A stretch of DNA of 64,000 bases from Actinomycetaceae bacterium (GCA_030524055.1 JAUNHH010000004.1:124001-188000), one strand, 5' to 3'. Positions 44,751-53,705 are shown, numbered from the stretch's first letter. Notes: generated from the sequence alone by a model not told the origin. Made by a program: numbers and translations.

Positions 44751-45793
44751 ATCCGACTTTCGCCCTGATCTTCGCCATTATCCTCCTGGCTATTAATGCC
44801 TTTTTTGTTGCTGGAGAGTTTGCGACCACTTCGACGCGGCGTGCGCAAATTGAGCCCCTCGTTGCTCAGAAGAAAGCAGGGGCCGCCCAAGCCCTTTATG
44901 CCATTGAGCATGTTTCTCTTATGCTGGCAATTTGCCAATTGGGGATTACAGTTGCCTCCACCTCTTTAGGTGTGGTCGCAGAGCCAGCAATTGCGCACCT
45001 CATTGAAGAGCCTCTCGTTCATTTAGGTTTGCCTGCTGCCTCATCTCATATTATTGGTTTTACCGTAGCTCTCGCGATTGTGCTTTATGCCCACGTTGTT
45101 TTAGGGGAAATGGTTCCGAAGAATATTTCCATTGCCTCACCGCAGAAAACCCTGCTGATTCTGGCGCCGCCTCTTGTGGCAATTGGTCATATTTTACGCC
45201 CGATTATTACCCTTATGGATGGAATCGCCAATTGGTTCCTCAGGCTGGCAAAAATCGAACCGCAATCGGAAGTTGGCGCAGCATTTACCGTTGAAGAAGT
45301 TGCTTCCATTGTCGAACTCAGTGCCCAGGAAGGAAAACTTGACGATGAATTGGGTCTGCTTTCTGGGACTTTAGAGTTTTCCACTGAGGATGCGTTATCC
45401 ACCATGGTGCCATTGGCGGACCTCGTTGTTCTGCCTGAAGATGTCACACCAGCTCAAGTAGAACGTGAAGTGGCCGTCACGGGCTTTTCCCGTTTCCCTG
45501 TTGTTGCCCCAGATGGACGCCTCAGTGGATATATCCACCTTAAAGACGTCCTTTATGCGACTGAAGATAATCGCGATACTCCTATCGCGTCGTGGCGTAT
45601 TCGCCGAATGGATTCGGTTCAGGCAAATGACGAGGTGGAAGATGTTCTTCGTCATATGCAGCGTATTGGCACCCATTGTGTTGAGGTGATTGACAGTGAA
45701 GGGGATGTTGTTGGCGTCCTTTTCCTCGAAGACATCATTGAGCAATTGGTTGGCGAAGTGCGCGATTCATTGCAGCGTGATCAGGGAATATAA
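44747..45793 (+). CDS. CNNM/HlyC-CorC family membrane protein, paralogue
   Basis: A 348-residue relative of the preceding protein, with a DUF21 domain (LIFAIILLAINAFFVAGEFATTSTRRAQ) and a CBS pair (FPVVAPDGRLSGYIHLKDVL and VEVIDSEGDVVGVLFLEDIIEQLVGEV), but without the C-terminal CorC domain. The pair probably forms a heteromeric transporter, as tandem CNNM genes are common in actinobacteria. The GTG start overlaps the upstream stop and has a GGGGG-rich ribosome-binding stretch. A hairpin terminator follows. Confidence 0.87.
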   Translation: MNPTFALIFAIILLAINAFFVAGEFATTSTRRAQIEPLVAQKKAGAAQALYAIEHVSLMLAICQLGITVASTSLGVVAEPAIAHLIEEPLVHLGLPAASSHIIGFTVALAIVLYAHVVLGEMVPKNISIASPQKTLLILAPPLVAIGHILRPIITLMDGIANWFLRLAKIEPQSEVGAAFTVEEVASIVELSAQEGKLDDELGLLSGTLEFSTEDALSTMVPLADLVVLPEDVTPAQVEREVAVTGFSRFPVVAPDGRLSGYIHLKDVLYATEDNRDTPIASWRIRRMDSVQANDEVEDVLRHMQRIGTHCVEVIDSEGDVVGVLFLEDIIEQLVGEVRDSLQRDQGI

Positions 45794-45804
45794 GAAAAGG
45801 CGTC

Positions 45805-45837
45805 CCCCGCCCTCGTAAATAATTGACGAGGACGGGG
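45805..45837 (+). terminator. Terminator made from the dispersed word and its variant
   Basis: CCCCGCCCTCGT (45805-45816) faces ACGAGGACGGGG (45826-45837): a 12-bp stem with one mismatch and a 9-nt loop after the second CNNM gene. The right arm is a one-base variant of the word. Confidence 0.75.
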
Positions 45838-45839
45838 AG

Positions 45840-45986
45840 GCGAATATCACGTGACATCCTCCGATAACTACTGTGGCGAATTCCTTCCCAAAGGAACTAG
45901 CCCTACGAAGGGGTGTCAGGGTAATCTTGTCCGCGGCGTACATTCGCCCAGCGCATATGTGCTGGCCCAGAGGAATGGAGTTGTGC
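45840..45986 (+). ncRNA. Structured leader of the M23 peptidase gene, possible riboswitch
   Basis: GGCGAAT and ATTCGCC pair over about 70 bases (near 45879 and 45946) and enclose two smaller hairpins, TTCC...GGAA and CCCTACGAAGGG. Cyclic di-AMP riboswitches often precede wall-hydrolase genes in actinobacteria, which makes that class worth testing. I could not match its consensus convincingly. Confidence 0.3.
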
Positions 45987-47576
45987 GTGAATAACGAGGG
46001 CCCCAAACCCTGTCCGTTGCCGAAGCGGAGAGATCTTCACTCTCGCGAGGCCGCATCAGTTACCCCCGATTCTCCCTCTGTCACATCGGCACCTGTTGCC
46101 CTTGCGGAGAGGCCACAGGCCACTCCTTCTGCTCCGCCGGTTCCACACTTCCCAAAGCGCTCCCAGATTCATCGCCGCGAAGACGCTGCCCCCTCCTCAT
46201 TCCCCACTTCGCTTCCACGCCGCATTCCTGCGGTTGGCGCAGTGAAGCAACCCCTTCCAGCAGTCAGTGATGCTCCTGTTTTAAGCACACTTTCGCCGTC
46301 AACTGCTGCTCCAACTTCTACGGTTGCTCCTCCACCTTCTCGTCCTGCACCCGATCCGCGTGCACTTGCTTCTCGTCAGGCTCCTGATGCTTCAGGCCGC
46401 CGGGTTGTGCGTCGTCGCCGCCCAACTGGCGCGCCTGTGCCTGGCGCCGTACCTCCCGCAGCAGATCCACAAAAGGTCTTACGCGGGCCCATTGCTTTAT
46501 CGCAACCTTCCGCTTTACCGACAATGTCTGCGCGGCTAACCCCTGCAGATGGTTATGGGACCATCGCTGCAGATATGGCTGCCCCGCTTCGTGAACCCCT
46601 GTCCGCCCCGTGGTTGCCGGTGGCCTCCGATTTCGGTTCGGGCGTAGATCAGTTGTCACCTGCTTCTGCGCACACTCCAGAAATTACTGACGATCTTTTC
46701 GCTAGTGCTGACAATCAAGACCTCAGTGATGGCGCTGAACCTATTGATGTCTCCTCGGCGTATTTGCGGGCAGTAGGACGTTCACCTCGCGCTACCGCGC
46801 AGATTATGAATACGCCAACTCGGCGCGGACGTCGCACACGTTCAGGTGTACGTCTTGCCCTGGTGTCCACCCTTGCTGCCACCACAGTGGCACTGCCTCT
46901 GTCTGGTTTTATTGCCCCTGGCAGTGAAACTTCTGTAGCCGCAGTTAATGTTGTCCGTGACCAGCCTGGTGGTGCGACATGGGTGACCGTCTCGCCCAGT
47001 GTCACTGCTGCTGAATCGCTTGGTGAAGACCTCGGGGCTGCCTCACGTAGCCGCGTGCGTTCACCTCTGGTGGTTTCTTCATGTGTTCCTGCACGCGCAG
47101 CTGACGGCTCGCGTCAGATCACCGTGCAGCAGCGTATTGTCTGGCCCATCGCCCAGAACGCCTACGAAATCACCTCCGGATTCGCTATGCGTATTTCTCC
47201 GGTGTCGGGGCAGTTAATGATGCACGAAGGCATTGATATGTCCGCCCCAATGGATGAACCCCTCTACTCCATCGCTGAGGGCACCGTTGTTGAGGTCTCC
47301 GAAAACTCCCGTTCCGGGGCGCTGGTGAAAATCAAGCATGAGCCCGAAGACGGGAAGGTCTTCTATTCAATGTACCTTCACCAGTACATGAATAAGATCA
47401 CCGTTAAGGTCGGCGATAAAGTTACCGCAGGGCAACATATTGGGGCCGTTGGCTCTAATGGATGGTCTACTGGGCCGCACCTGCACTTTGAAATCCATAA
47501 TGAGCGTGGCGAGCCTGTCGATCCTGAAGCCTGGCTGAAGCAAGCCAACGCCTCACATGTTGGGGTTGGCTGCTAA
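45987..47576 (+). CDS. M23 family metallopeptidase with long disordered N-terminus
   Basis: About 529 residues. The first 300 are Pro/Ala/Arg-rich, with repeated motifs of type KRRDLHSREAA and KRSQIHRREDAA. A membrane helix (LALVSTLAATTVALPLSGFI) follows near 290. The C-terminal lysostaphin-type M23 domain has the zinc ligands in HEGIDMSAP and GPHLHFEIH. It should cut peptidoglycan cross-bridges outside the membrane. GTG at 45987 is preferred, with GGAG 6 bases before; an ATG at 45975 is an alternative. The stop shares a base with the next start. Confidence 0.85.
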   Translation: MNNEGPKPCPLPKRRDLHSREAASVTPDSPSVTSAPVALAERPQATPSAPPVPHFPKRSQIHRREDAAPSSFPTSLPRRIPAVGAVKQPLPAVSDAPVLSTLSPSTAAPTSTVAPPPSRPAPDPRALASRQAPDASGRRVVRRRRPTGAPVPGAVPPAADPQKVLRGPIALSQPSALPTMSARLTPADGYGTIAADMAAPLREPLSAPWLPVASDFGSGVDQLSPASAHTPEITDDLFASADNQDLSDGAEPIDVSSAYLRAVGRSPRATAQIMNTPTRRGRRTRSGVRLALVSTLAATTVALPLSGFIAPGSETSVAAVNVVRDQPGGATWVTVSPSVTAAESLGEDLGAASRSRVRSPLVVSSCVPARAADGSRQITVQQRIVWPIAQNAYEITSGFAMRISPVSGQLMMHEGIDMSAPMDEPLYSIAEGTVVEVSENSRSGALVKIKHEPEDGKVFYSMYLHQYMNKITVKVGDKVTAGQHIGAVGSNGWSTGPHLHFEIHNERGEPVDPEAWLKQANASHVGVGC

Positions 47577-48331
47577 TGATGCCGGTGGCCCGCCGTGGCG
47601 GCCCGCTGATTTTTGCCCACAGGGGTGGTACTGAATACGCCCTGGAAAATACGTGGGAGGCATTTGATTATGCGCGCTCTATTGGGGTTACCCATTGTGA
47701 AACGGACGCGCATTTAAGTGCTGATGGCGTAGTGGTGATCCACCATGACGACACCCTGGAATGTACTTTCGGTATTGCGCGTGCTATTTCCGATATGCGG
47801 TGGGAAGAATTGCAGGATGTACGAGGGCGGGGTGGCGAAAGGATTCTCCGTCTTTCCGATGCCCTCCAGTCCTTTCCCGACCTCTATTTCAATATCGACG
47901 CAAAGTCGAATCAGGTGGCAGTGCCCCTTGTGGATGAATTGCGTATCTGCAATGCCTTGGATCGCACCCTAGTGGCGTCCTTCTCTGAATCGCGTTTGCA
48001 ACATCTGCGGCGCTATGAACCTGCTTTATCGACCTCTTTAGGCACTACTGCTGTGGCGCGCCTTCTCCTTGCTGCTCAGAGTGCGACTCGCCCTGAGCGC
48101 TGGTGTGTGCCTGGACCGGCCAATGGTGTCCGTGCAGTCCAAGTTCCGCCCATCTATTCCGGTATTCCTGTCGTTACCCCGCGTTTTATTGCCACTGCCC
48201 ATCAGGCGGGCCTTGCAGTCCATGTGTGGACTATTAACGATCCTGTGCAGGTGCAGCAGCTTCTTGCCATGCGTGTGGATGGGATTGTGACAGACAGGCC
48301 CACAATGGTCCGCGATATTGTTGGCGCCTAA
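47576..48331 (+). CDS. Glycerophosphodiester phosphodiesterase
   Basis: A 251-residue GDPD barrel: FAHRGGTEYALENT (catalytic His-Arg-Gly, about 14-27), CETDAHLSADGVVVIHHDDTLE (metal-binding Glu/Asp and second His), and the C-terminal VHVWTIND. It hydrolyses glycerophosphodiesters to glycerol-3-phosphate. It lacks a signal peptide, so it is probably cytoplasmic. It is co-translated with the M23 gene. A 12-base copy of the dispersed word (47821-47832) encodes VRGRG. Confidence 0.92.
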   Translation: MMPVARRGGPLIFAHRGGTEYALENTWEAFDYARSIGVTHCETDAHLSADGVVVIHHDDTLECTFGIARAISDMRWEELQDVRGRGGERILRLSDALQSFPDLYFNIDAKSNQVAVPLVDELRICNALDRTLVASFSESRLQHLRRYEPALSTSLGTTAVARLLLAAQSATRPERWCVPGPANGVRAVQVPPIYSGIPVVTPRFIATAHQAGLAVHVWTINDPVQVQQLLAMRVDGIVTDRPTMVRDIVGA

Positions 48332-48420
48332 AAAGGGCTGCTTCGGGTGAAAAAAGCCCGGGTTAAAGGCCGGTGGGTGTCCACCGCAGAATATCTCGGG
48401 TGCCCATCTTCATCGCGCCT

Positions 48421-48615
48421 GGTGGACAAAGCGCCGGCAGGACGTGTTTTCAAGGGGCGATTGTCGTTGTGGGCGCGGGTTGTCAGTTGAGGCTCTGGGC
48501 CAGCAATGGGTGACCTGCGAAAATGGTGGCCTCGCCCTCGCAGATCAATACAAACCGCCACCAGGACGTATTTCTACACAGCTCATTGTCGTTGTGGGCG
48601 CGGTTTGTCCCGCAC
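48421..48615 (+). repeat. Intergenic repeat element, copy A
   Basis: This stretch aligns without gaps to the reverse complement of 51555-51750. Each copy has two related units of about 55 bp (one beginning near GGACAAAGCGCC, one near ACAAACCGCCACC), each ending in GCGGKTTGTC, so the unit ends are inverted repeats. A 70-bp centre separates them. Confidence 0.75.
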
Positions 48616-48668
48616 AAGGAAATCCACCCTGGCGCGGCCTGCCCACCAAACACAATCTGCCCTACAAC

Positions 48669-48704
48669 CGAAAGGGCCCCAGAAATAAATCTGAGGCCCT
48701 TTCG
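48669..48704. terminator. Terminator between GDPD and NhaD genes
   Basis: CGAAAGGGCCCCAG (48669-48682) pairs with CTGAGGCCCTTTCG (48691-48704) with one mismatch and an 8-nt loop. It lies between convergent genes. Confidence 0.75.
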
Positions 48705-48745
48705 ATATCAATGCTTACGTGAGTCGCACAAGAAGCACTTTCCGG

Positions 48746-50161
48746 TTACTCATTGAGCCCCGGCCGAGCTAACTCTTGCTGCTGCGCTTTACGGATACGC
48801 ATTAGCGAAATCCCCACCAAGCCTGCAGTCAAAACCCACCCAGCAATCGGAGCCACGGGGCTTTCCACAATGAAAATGAGTGCCATCGCTGCCAGAACAG
48901 GGCCGAGTAGGAGCAGGGCATCCAGGAAGTACTTCCCGAAACTTGGCATTTTCACGCCGTCACCTTCAGCAACAGCTTTTACCATGAAATTCGGGCCATT
49001 CCCAATGTAGGTCATCGCACCGCAGAAGACTGCGCCTAAGGAGATCGAAATCAGATAATGTTCCGGTACGCCAGCGACAAGAACCTGATCGGGTCCAGCC
49101 AAGACCTTCGCCATCTCAAAGAAGGTGAGATAGGTCGGCGCATTATCGAGGAATGCCGAGAGGGACCCAGTAAAGATAAAGAAGGTTGTTGTATTCAGCG
49201 GTAAAGTCGGTGCGATTTGCTCCAAGAAATGCAGGGCAGGGGCCATGGTGGCGAAAATGCCAATAAAGAGAATGGCGACTTCAAGGATAGGTGGCCACGT
49301 ATAGAGATTGTCTTTAAATCGGACCTCTTTGCTTCCAAGGAAATATGAGGCCGCTGCCGCAGAAAGCATGACAATTTCGCGCCACGGAATGAGCTGCATT
49401 CCATGGGCATGGCCCGCAGCAACTTCATGGGCGTCAACGGAGGGGATAAAGGCCACTGAAAGAATGATTGCGGCAAAGAAAATCAGGCTAACACTGCCTT
49501 TAAGGCGGAGGGGAGTGATCTCTGTGCGGTCGCGTTGAACAGAGGTGCTAGGTTCCATCGCGTAGTACATTTTGTCCAGCGAATAGTAGCTGAGCAGCAA
49601 CAGCACGAGGACGAAGATCCATTCTTTAAACAGGTTGAAGGTCCAGATAAAGGGGACCCCCTTAAGGAAACCCATAAAGAGGGGTGGGTCTCCAAGCGGT
49701 GTCAGCAGGCCGCCGCAATTGGCCACAATAAAGATGGTAAAGAGGACCGTGTGGACTTTGTGGATACGCTCTTTATTGGTCGCCAAAAGTGGGCGAATAA
49801 GAAGCATTGCGGCACCAGTCGTACCAATAAAGGATGCTAGTACGCCGCCAATCGCAAGGAATATCGTGTTATTTCTTGGTGTCGCTTCAATATCGCCGGA
49901 GAGGTGGATGCCACCGGAAACGACATAGAGCGCAAAGAGGAGGGTAATGAATTGGAAGTAGTCAATGACGGTAATGACTAGTGGTTCGGATCCTGCGAAA
50001 AAGAACATCCACACAGTGGTGGGTATGCCAAGCCCTAAAGCCACAAGAAGTTGGGAGGAATTCTTTTCCCACCAGTGAGAGGTAGCTGGAATAATCGGCA
50101 AGATCGCGATGCTGCCTAGCATCAAGACAAAGGGGATCAATGACCATGCGGGATACGCCAT
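48746..50161 (-). CDS. nhaD: NhaD-type sodium/proton antiporter
   Basis: A 471-residue membrane protein with about 12 helices. Family features include SGDIEATPRNNTIFLAIGGVLASFIGTTGAAMLLIRP (short core TGAAMLLIRP), GLLTPLGDPPLFMGFLKGVPF, and NAPTYLTFFEMAK with GNGPNFMVKAVAE near the end, as in the NhaD/ArsB ion-transporter superfamily. It exchanges sodium for protons in pH and salt homeostasis. ATG with AAAGGAGT upstream; the gene is monocistronic. Confidence 0.88.
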   Translation of the reverse strand: MAYPAWSLIPFVLMLGSIAILPIIPATSHWWEKNSSQLLVALGLGIPTTVWMFFFAGSEPLVITVIDYFQFITLLFALYVVSGGIHLSGDIEATPRNNTIFLAIGGVLASFIGTTGAAMLLIRPLLATNKERIHKVHTVLFTIFIVANCGGLLTPLGDPPLFMGFLKGVPFIWTFNLFKEWIFVLVLLLLSYYSLDKMYYAMEPSTSVQRDRTEITPLRLKGSVSLIFFAAIILSVAFIPSVDAHEVAAGHAHGMQLIPWREIVMLSAAAASYFLGSKEVRFKDNLYTWPPILEVAILFIGIFATMAPALHFLEQIAPTLPLNTTTFFIFTGSLSAFLDNAPTYLTFFEMAKVLAGPDQVLVAGVPEHYLISISLGAVFCGAMTYIGNGPNFMVKAVAEGDGVKMPSFGKYFLDALLLLGPVLAAMALIFIVESPVAPIAGWVLTAGLVGISLMRIRKAQQQELARPGLNE

Positions 50162-50465
50162 TGGTACTCCTTTCGTGAAGATTCCTTATCGCAAGACCGC
50201 CCTTAGTTTACTGGGTGGCTGCAGGTCATGTGTCCCGAAAGGTGATCTTGGACGCTTAAAGGGGGTGATTTGGTCATTTGGGGGTGTCGAGTTGTACCAG
50301 TTCTTGTACTGTTACACACTGTCTGTAGTGAGGTGGTGAGATCCCGTCACCAGGAGTAGCCTGCTACTCCGCCCTCGTGCAGTGCCATCAGACTTAGGCG
50401 CCTCCCGCCGGGAAAGTTCCCCACGGGTGAGGCTAGAGTTTGCAGAAAGTGAAGGAGCGTATTGG
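50162..50465. promoter_or_regulatory. Divergent promoter region
   Basis: About 300 bp between nhaD and the next plus-strand gene. A perfect inverted repeat GGAGTAGC/GCTACTCC (50353-50360, 50363-50370) is followed directly by a core copy of the dispersed word (50369-50378, minus). No gene is evident. Confidence 0.55.
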
Positions 50466-51359
50466 ATGAGTCAACGTCCCACCCACATCATCCCCTCGTC
50501 GGGGCCAGCTGCGGTGAGCGATCGTCGTTCGTTGGTACGCCTCTTCACCATTGTTGTCATGGCCTTGGGCTTGGTTATTGGAATGGTCCTCGGATGGCGG
50601 CACTTTAGCGGGGCCCATCACCTTGATTTTGGACCCTTCCCTGGGTGGACGGTTGAAGGCGGGCAGTCGCAGAAATGGGAGCAGGATCGTCTGCGCGCCT
50701 CTGGGGCTGGGCAAAGTGGGCAGAGCGCGAATGCAGCCACTCCCACTGCTTCCGTTGGCCAAAGTGGTGCAGCAACTCGCCCTCAAAGTGGATCCCAAAG
50801 CGGAAAGTTCCCACGGGATAGCGTCAAGGCTGAAGGGCCAGGTGGTCCTGCCGCACAGGCGCAGATTGGTAAATCGGGGGATGCGACAACAGACCCCAGT
50901 TGCGGTAAGAGCGGGTGTGCAGAACCCATTGTTTCCACTGAGCCCATAACGCCTGAGGAGCCCGAGACTAATACTGCCTCTGAGGGAACTAAGACTCCGT
51001 CGCAGCCAACTCCTCCATCCGCGCAGCAACCCGCTCCTGCTGCGCCTCCGGCTCCAGCTCCGGCTCCTCCGCCTGCGGCGCAGCCTCCCCAGGCTCAGCC
51101 GCGTCCCCAGCAACCTCCTCGTCAGCAAGCGCCCCCTCAGCGCAATGATGACCGCTATGAAGACGATGACGATGACAACCGTCGTCACGATGATCGTCGT
51201 GATGATGACGATGACGACGATGATGACGACGACGATCGTTGGCGGGATGAGGAACGTGAGCGTTGGCGTCAATGGGAACGTGATCGTGACCGAGGGCGGG
51301 GTCCCTGGCGTCACTGGGAACGCCATGAACGCTGGCCTGGTTACTATTGGGGTTGGTGA
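50466..51359 (+). CDS. Membrane-anchored protein with QSG repeats, Pro-rich and Asp-rich tail
   Basis: A 297-residue protein with one N-terminal helix (LFTIVVMALGLVIGMVLGW, about 30-50). A region of QSG units (GQSGQSA, GQSGAATRPQSG) follows, then a Pro/Ala/Gln run, then a tail of alternating Asp runs (up to a dozen Asp in a row, near 251-262) and Arg/Trp (RWRDEERERWRQWERDRDRG) ending GYYWGW. No domain is recognised. The QSG linker is shared with the DUF6318 proteins at 57-60 kb. ATG with GGAGC upstream. Confidence 0.68.
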   Translation: MSQRPTHIIPSSGPAAVSDRRSLVRLFTIVVMALGLVIGMVLGWRHFSGAHHLDFGPFPGWTVEGGQSQKWEQDRLRASGAGQSGQSANAATPTASVGQSGAATRPQSGSQSGKFPRDSVKAEGPGGPAAQAQIGKSGDATTDPSCGKSGCAEPIVSTEPITPEEPETNTASEGTKTPSQPTPPSAQQPAPAAPPAPAPAPPPAAQPPQAQPRPQQPPRQQAPPQRNDDRYEDDDDDNRRHDDRRDDDDDDDDDDDDRWRDEERERWRQWERDRDRGRGPWRHWERHERWPGYYWGW

Positions 51360-51532
51360 GCCTCAAGAGAGTAGCCCCATCCTGGTCTAATAGAAGATAG
51401 ACGCCGAATCTGGGCAATAGGTGCTGGCTGAAAGGCTTGGCACTATTGCCCAGATTTTGTGTACCCCGCGCCCAGCGGCGAGGTATCTGGGTGTGGATTG
51501 TGGGTGTGGGCGGGAGTTCCATTGGGGTGGGT

Positions 51533-51566
51533 TTCGTTGTGGCAGACAATTCGTTGTGGCAGACAA
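51533..51566. repeat. Tandem 17-bp direct repeat
   Basis: TTCGTTGTGGCAGACAA occurs at 51533-51549 and again at 51550-51566, exactly abutting, at the edge of element copy B. Confidence 0.85.
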
Positions 51567-51750
51567 ACCGCTGCCACGATGACATGTGCCGCCTGAAAAT
51601 GCGTCGTGGTGGCCGTTTGTATGTGATGGACGAGGGCGGGGCTGCTATTTGTGCAGGTCAGAAATTTTGGTCCCACAGTCCCGACTGACAACCCGCGCCC
51701 GCAACGACAATTGCCGCTTGGAAACACGTCTTGGCGGCGGTTTGTCCGCC
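51555..51750 (-). repeat. Intergenic repeat element, copy B
   Basis: The reverse complement of 48421-48615, aligned without gaps. The dispersed word ACGAGGGCGGGGC (51630-51642) lies near its centre; copy A has a degraded form there (CTCGCCCTCG). It ends 46 bp from tRNA-Arg. Confidence 0.75.
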
Positions 51751-51796
51751 TGGGGCGATGGAGATAAGAGAGGATCCGAATCCGGGCATAAAAAAG

Positions 51797-51869
51797 TGCC
51801 CCGAACAGGATTCGAACCTGCGACCTTTCGCTCCGGAGGCGAACGCTCTATCCACTGAGCTATCGGGGC
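51797..51869 (-). tRNA. tRNA-Arg (anticodon CCG)
   Basis: A complete 73-nt cloverleaf. The acceptor GCCCCGA pairs with TCGGGGC, with discriminator A. The anticodon loop is CTCCGGA (CCG), the D-arm AGCTCAGTGGATAGAGC, and the T-loop GGTTCGAATCC. CCA is not encoded. A run of T follows the 3' end. Confidence 0.96.
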
Positions 51870-52009
51870 CAACAGCATTGCAGCCTAGCATGATCAGGGC
51901 TTGAGGAATGGGGGTCACTGGTCCAATGAGAGTTCTCGTGAGAGATGCCATAATTAGCGGGCTATCTCGTGATTGTGCTACGGCGCTCAACTCTTAAAGG
52001 AAGGTCACT

Positions 52010-52459
52010 ATGCGTGTCCATATTGGTACTGATCATGCCGGCTTTGAATTGAAGAATGCCATCGTTACCTACCTGCAAGAAAAAGGGTATGACGTGGTGG
52101 ATCACGGCGCACACACCTATGACGCCCTTGATGACTACCCGCCTTTTTGTATTGCCGCTGCTGAAGCGGTCGTTAATGAGCCGGGCTCTTTAGGGATTGT
52201 CATTGGCGGGTCGGGCAATGGCGAACAAATGGCCGCCAATTGTGTCAAGGGAGTGCGCGCCGCCCTCGTATGGAATGACAGCACTGCTGCCCTAGCTCGC
52301 GAACACAATGACGCTAATGTCATTTCTGTGGGAGGCCGCCAACATTCCACCGAAGAAGTTTTGCGCTTTATTGATATTTTCTTGACCACTCCATTTTCTG
52401 GGGACGAACGCCACCAACGCAGGATTGACCTGATGGCTGACTACGAGGAAACCCGCTAG
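52010..52459 (+). CDS. rpiB: Ribose-5-phosphate isomerase B
   Basis: A 149-residue RpiB/LacAB-type isomerase: GTDHAGFELKNAI at the start, a GSGNGEQMAANCVKGVRAAL motif, and REHNDANVISVGGR in the middle. It interconverts ribose-5-phosphate and ribulose-5-phosphate. The motif following IGGSGNG has Ala-Ala-Asn-Cys, so a Cys is close to the usual position. AAGGA lies before the ATG. A core copy of the dispersed word lies at 52260-52269. Confidence 0.93.
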   Translation: MRVHIGTDHAGFELKNAIVTYLQEKGYDVVDHGAHTYDALDDYPPFCIAAAEAVVNEPGSLGIVIGGSGNGEQMAANCVKGVRAALVWNDSTAALAREHNDANVISVGGRQHSTEEVLRFIDIFLTTPFSGDERHQRRIDLMADYEETR

Positions 52460-52472
52460 GAAAAGGATAGGG

Positions 52473-53705
52473 CTACCCTCCCTGCACAACGATCTGAGCG
52501 ATCAGGAAAATATTCAGCGCCACAATGACCACTGCCACCGCACATGCCACGGCAGTGGTCATTCGCGTATTCACATAGTCGCCCATTACGGATTTCTGCG
52601 CTGTTAAATAGACCAGCGGAATAATGGCAAAAGGGATACCGAAAGACAGCAGAACTTGGGATAAAACTAATGCCCATGTGGGTTCCACACCCACCGCCAA
52701 AATCCCTAAAGCGGGCAATAGCGTCAATGCTCGCCGCGCTAAAAGGGGCACTTTAATATGCAGAAGCCCTTTCATGATTTCTGATCCTGCATAGGCGCCA
52801 ACGGAAGTTGATGCTAAACCAGAAGCCAATAATCCCACGGCGAAAATCCCGCCAACCCATGGCCCTAATGCCATGGAAATAGCGCTGTGGGCACCTTCGA
52901 TAGTATCTGTGCCTTCGATTCCTTGCAGTGCTGATGCCGCAAGAAGGAGGAGGCCAATATTGACAATCCCAGCAAGCCCTAACGCCCAGATAATGTCCCA
53001 ACGAGTGGCTCGGATAAGGGTATGTATTTGTGTGCTGTCACGCGTTTCGGCGCTCCCGTGGCGGTCATTGACCAAAGAAGAATGTAGATAGACCGCATGG
53101 GGCATCACCGTTGCCCCCAACATTGAGGCCGCCACAATCACTGAATCAAGACCAGCAAAACGAGGAATAAGCCCTGCGCCAACGGCACTCCAATCAGGAT
53201 GGGAAATCAATAACCCGCTGAGGAAACCCAGGGTAATGACAAGGAGGAGGGCAATAATTGTCGCCTCAAAAAAGCGTTGATGGCCTCGCCCTTGAAGGAT
53301 TAAATGCAGCATTGATGCGCTGCCAATAATGACGCCGCCCCACAGAAGGGGGATACCAAAAAGCAAATGAAGAGCAAGCGCCCCACCAATGACCTCAGCG
53401 ACATCTGTAGCGGCCGCAACGACTTCCGCTTGAACCCAATAGGCTAAACGCGGGAAACGCCCCAATTTTTGACCGAGAAGGCGGGGAAAGGAGGTGGCGG
53501 TGACCAGACCAATTTTTGCTGACAAATACTGGATGAGCATGGCGGCAAGATTGGCACTGACTAAAACCCAAATGAGGACATAGCCATAACGTGCGCCAGC
53601 AGTAATATTTGCTGCCACATTGCCTGGGTCCACATAGGCAATTGCAGCGACAAAAGCCGGTCCTAAAAGGGGAAGGAGACGGCGCTTGGTCGCTGATGGT
53701 GACAT
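52473..53705 (-). CDS. mntH: Nramp family divalent metal transporter
   Basis: A 410-residue protein with 11 predicted helices. The Nramp metal-site motifs are AYVDPGNVAANI in helix 1 and GATVMPHAVYLHSSLV in helix 6. It imports manganese (or iron) by proton symport. AGGAGGAG lies just before the ATG. An inverted repeat at 53747-53762 may be its operator. It converges on rpiB. Confidence 0.93.
   Translation of the reverse strand: MSPSATKRRLLPLLGPAFVAAIAYVDPGNVAANITAGARYGYVLIWVLVSANLAAMLIQYLSAKIGLVTATSFPRLLGQKLGRFPRLAYWVQAEVVAAATDVAEVIGGALALHLLFGIPLLWGGVIIGSASMLHLILQGRGHQRFFEATIIALLLVITLGFLSGLLISHPDWSAVGAGLIPRFAGLDSVIVAASMLGATVMPHAVYLHSSLVNDRHGSAETRDSTQIHTLIRATRWDIIWALGLAGIVNIGLLLLAASALQGIEGTDTIEGAHSAISMALGPWVGGIFAVGLLASGLASTSVGAYAGSEIMKGLLHIKVPLLARRALTLLPALGILAVGVEPTWALVLSQVLLSFGIPFAIIPLVYLTAQKSVMGDYVNTRMTTAVACAVAVVIVALNIFLIAQIVVQGG

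Larger units (their letters stand above)
48332..48745. other. Convergent intergenic region containing element copy A
   Basis: No gene is convincing. It holds the ~195-bp element at 48421-48615, whose apparent open frames have no family and mirror those in the second copy, and the terminator at 48669-48704. Confidence 0.7.
51360..51796. other. Intergenic region with element copy B and a tandem 17-mer
   Basis: No gene is convincing. It has element copy B (51555-51750), a 17-bp tandem repeat at 51533-51566, a copy of the dispersed word inside the element (51630-51642) and a CAATAGTGCC-type hairpin just after the preceding gene. Confidence 0.65.

Noticed and set aside
48444-48722. Open frame of 92 codons
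   Set aside because: It is translated repeat element A; the matching frame in copy B is similar only because the DNA is, and no ribosome-binding site or family is seen.
51586-51858. Open frame of 90 codons running into tRNA-Arg
   Set aside because: It crosses repeat element B and the tRNA, so it is not a gene.
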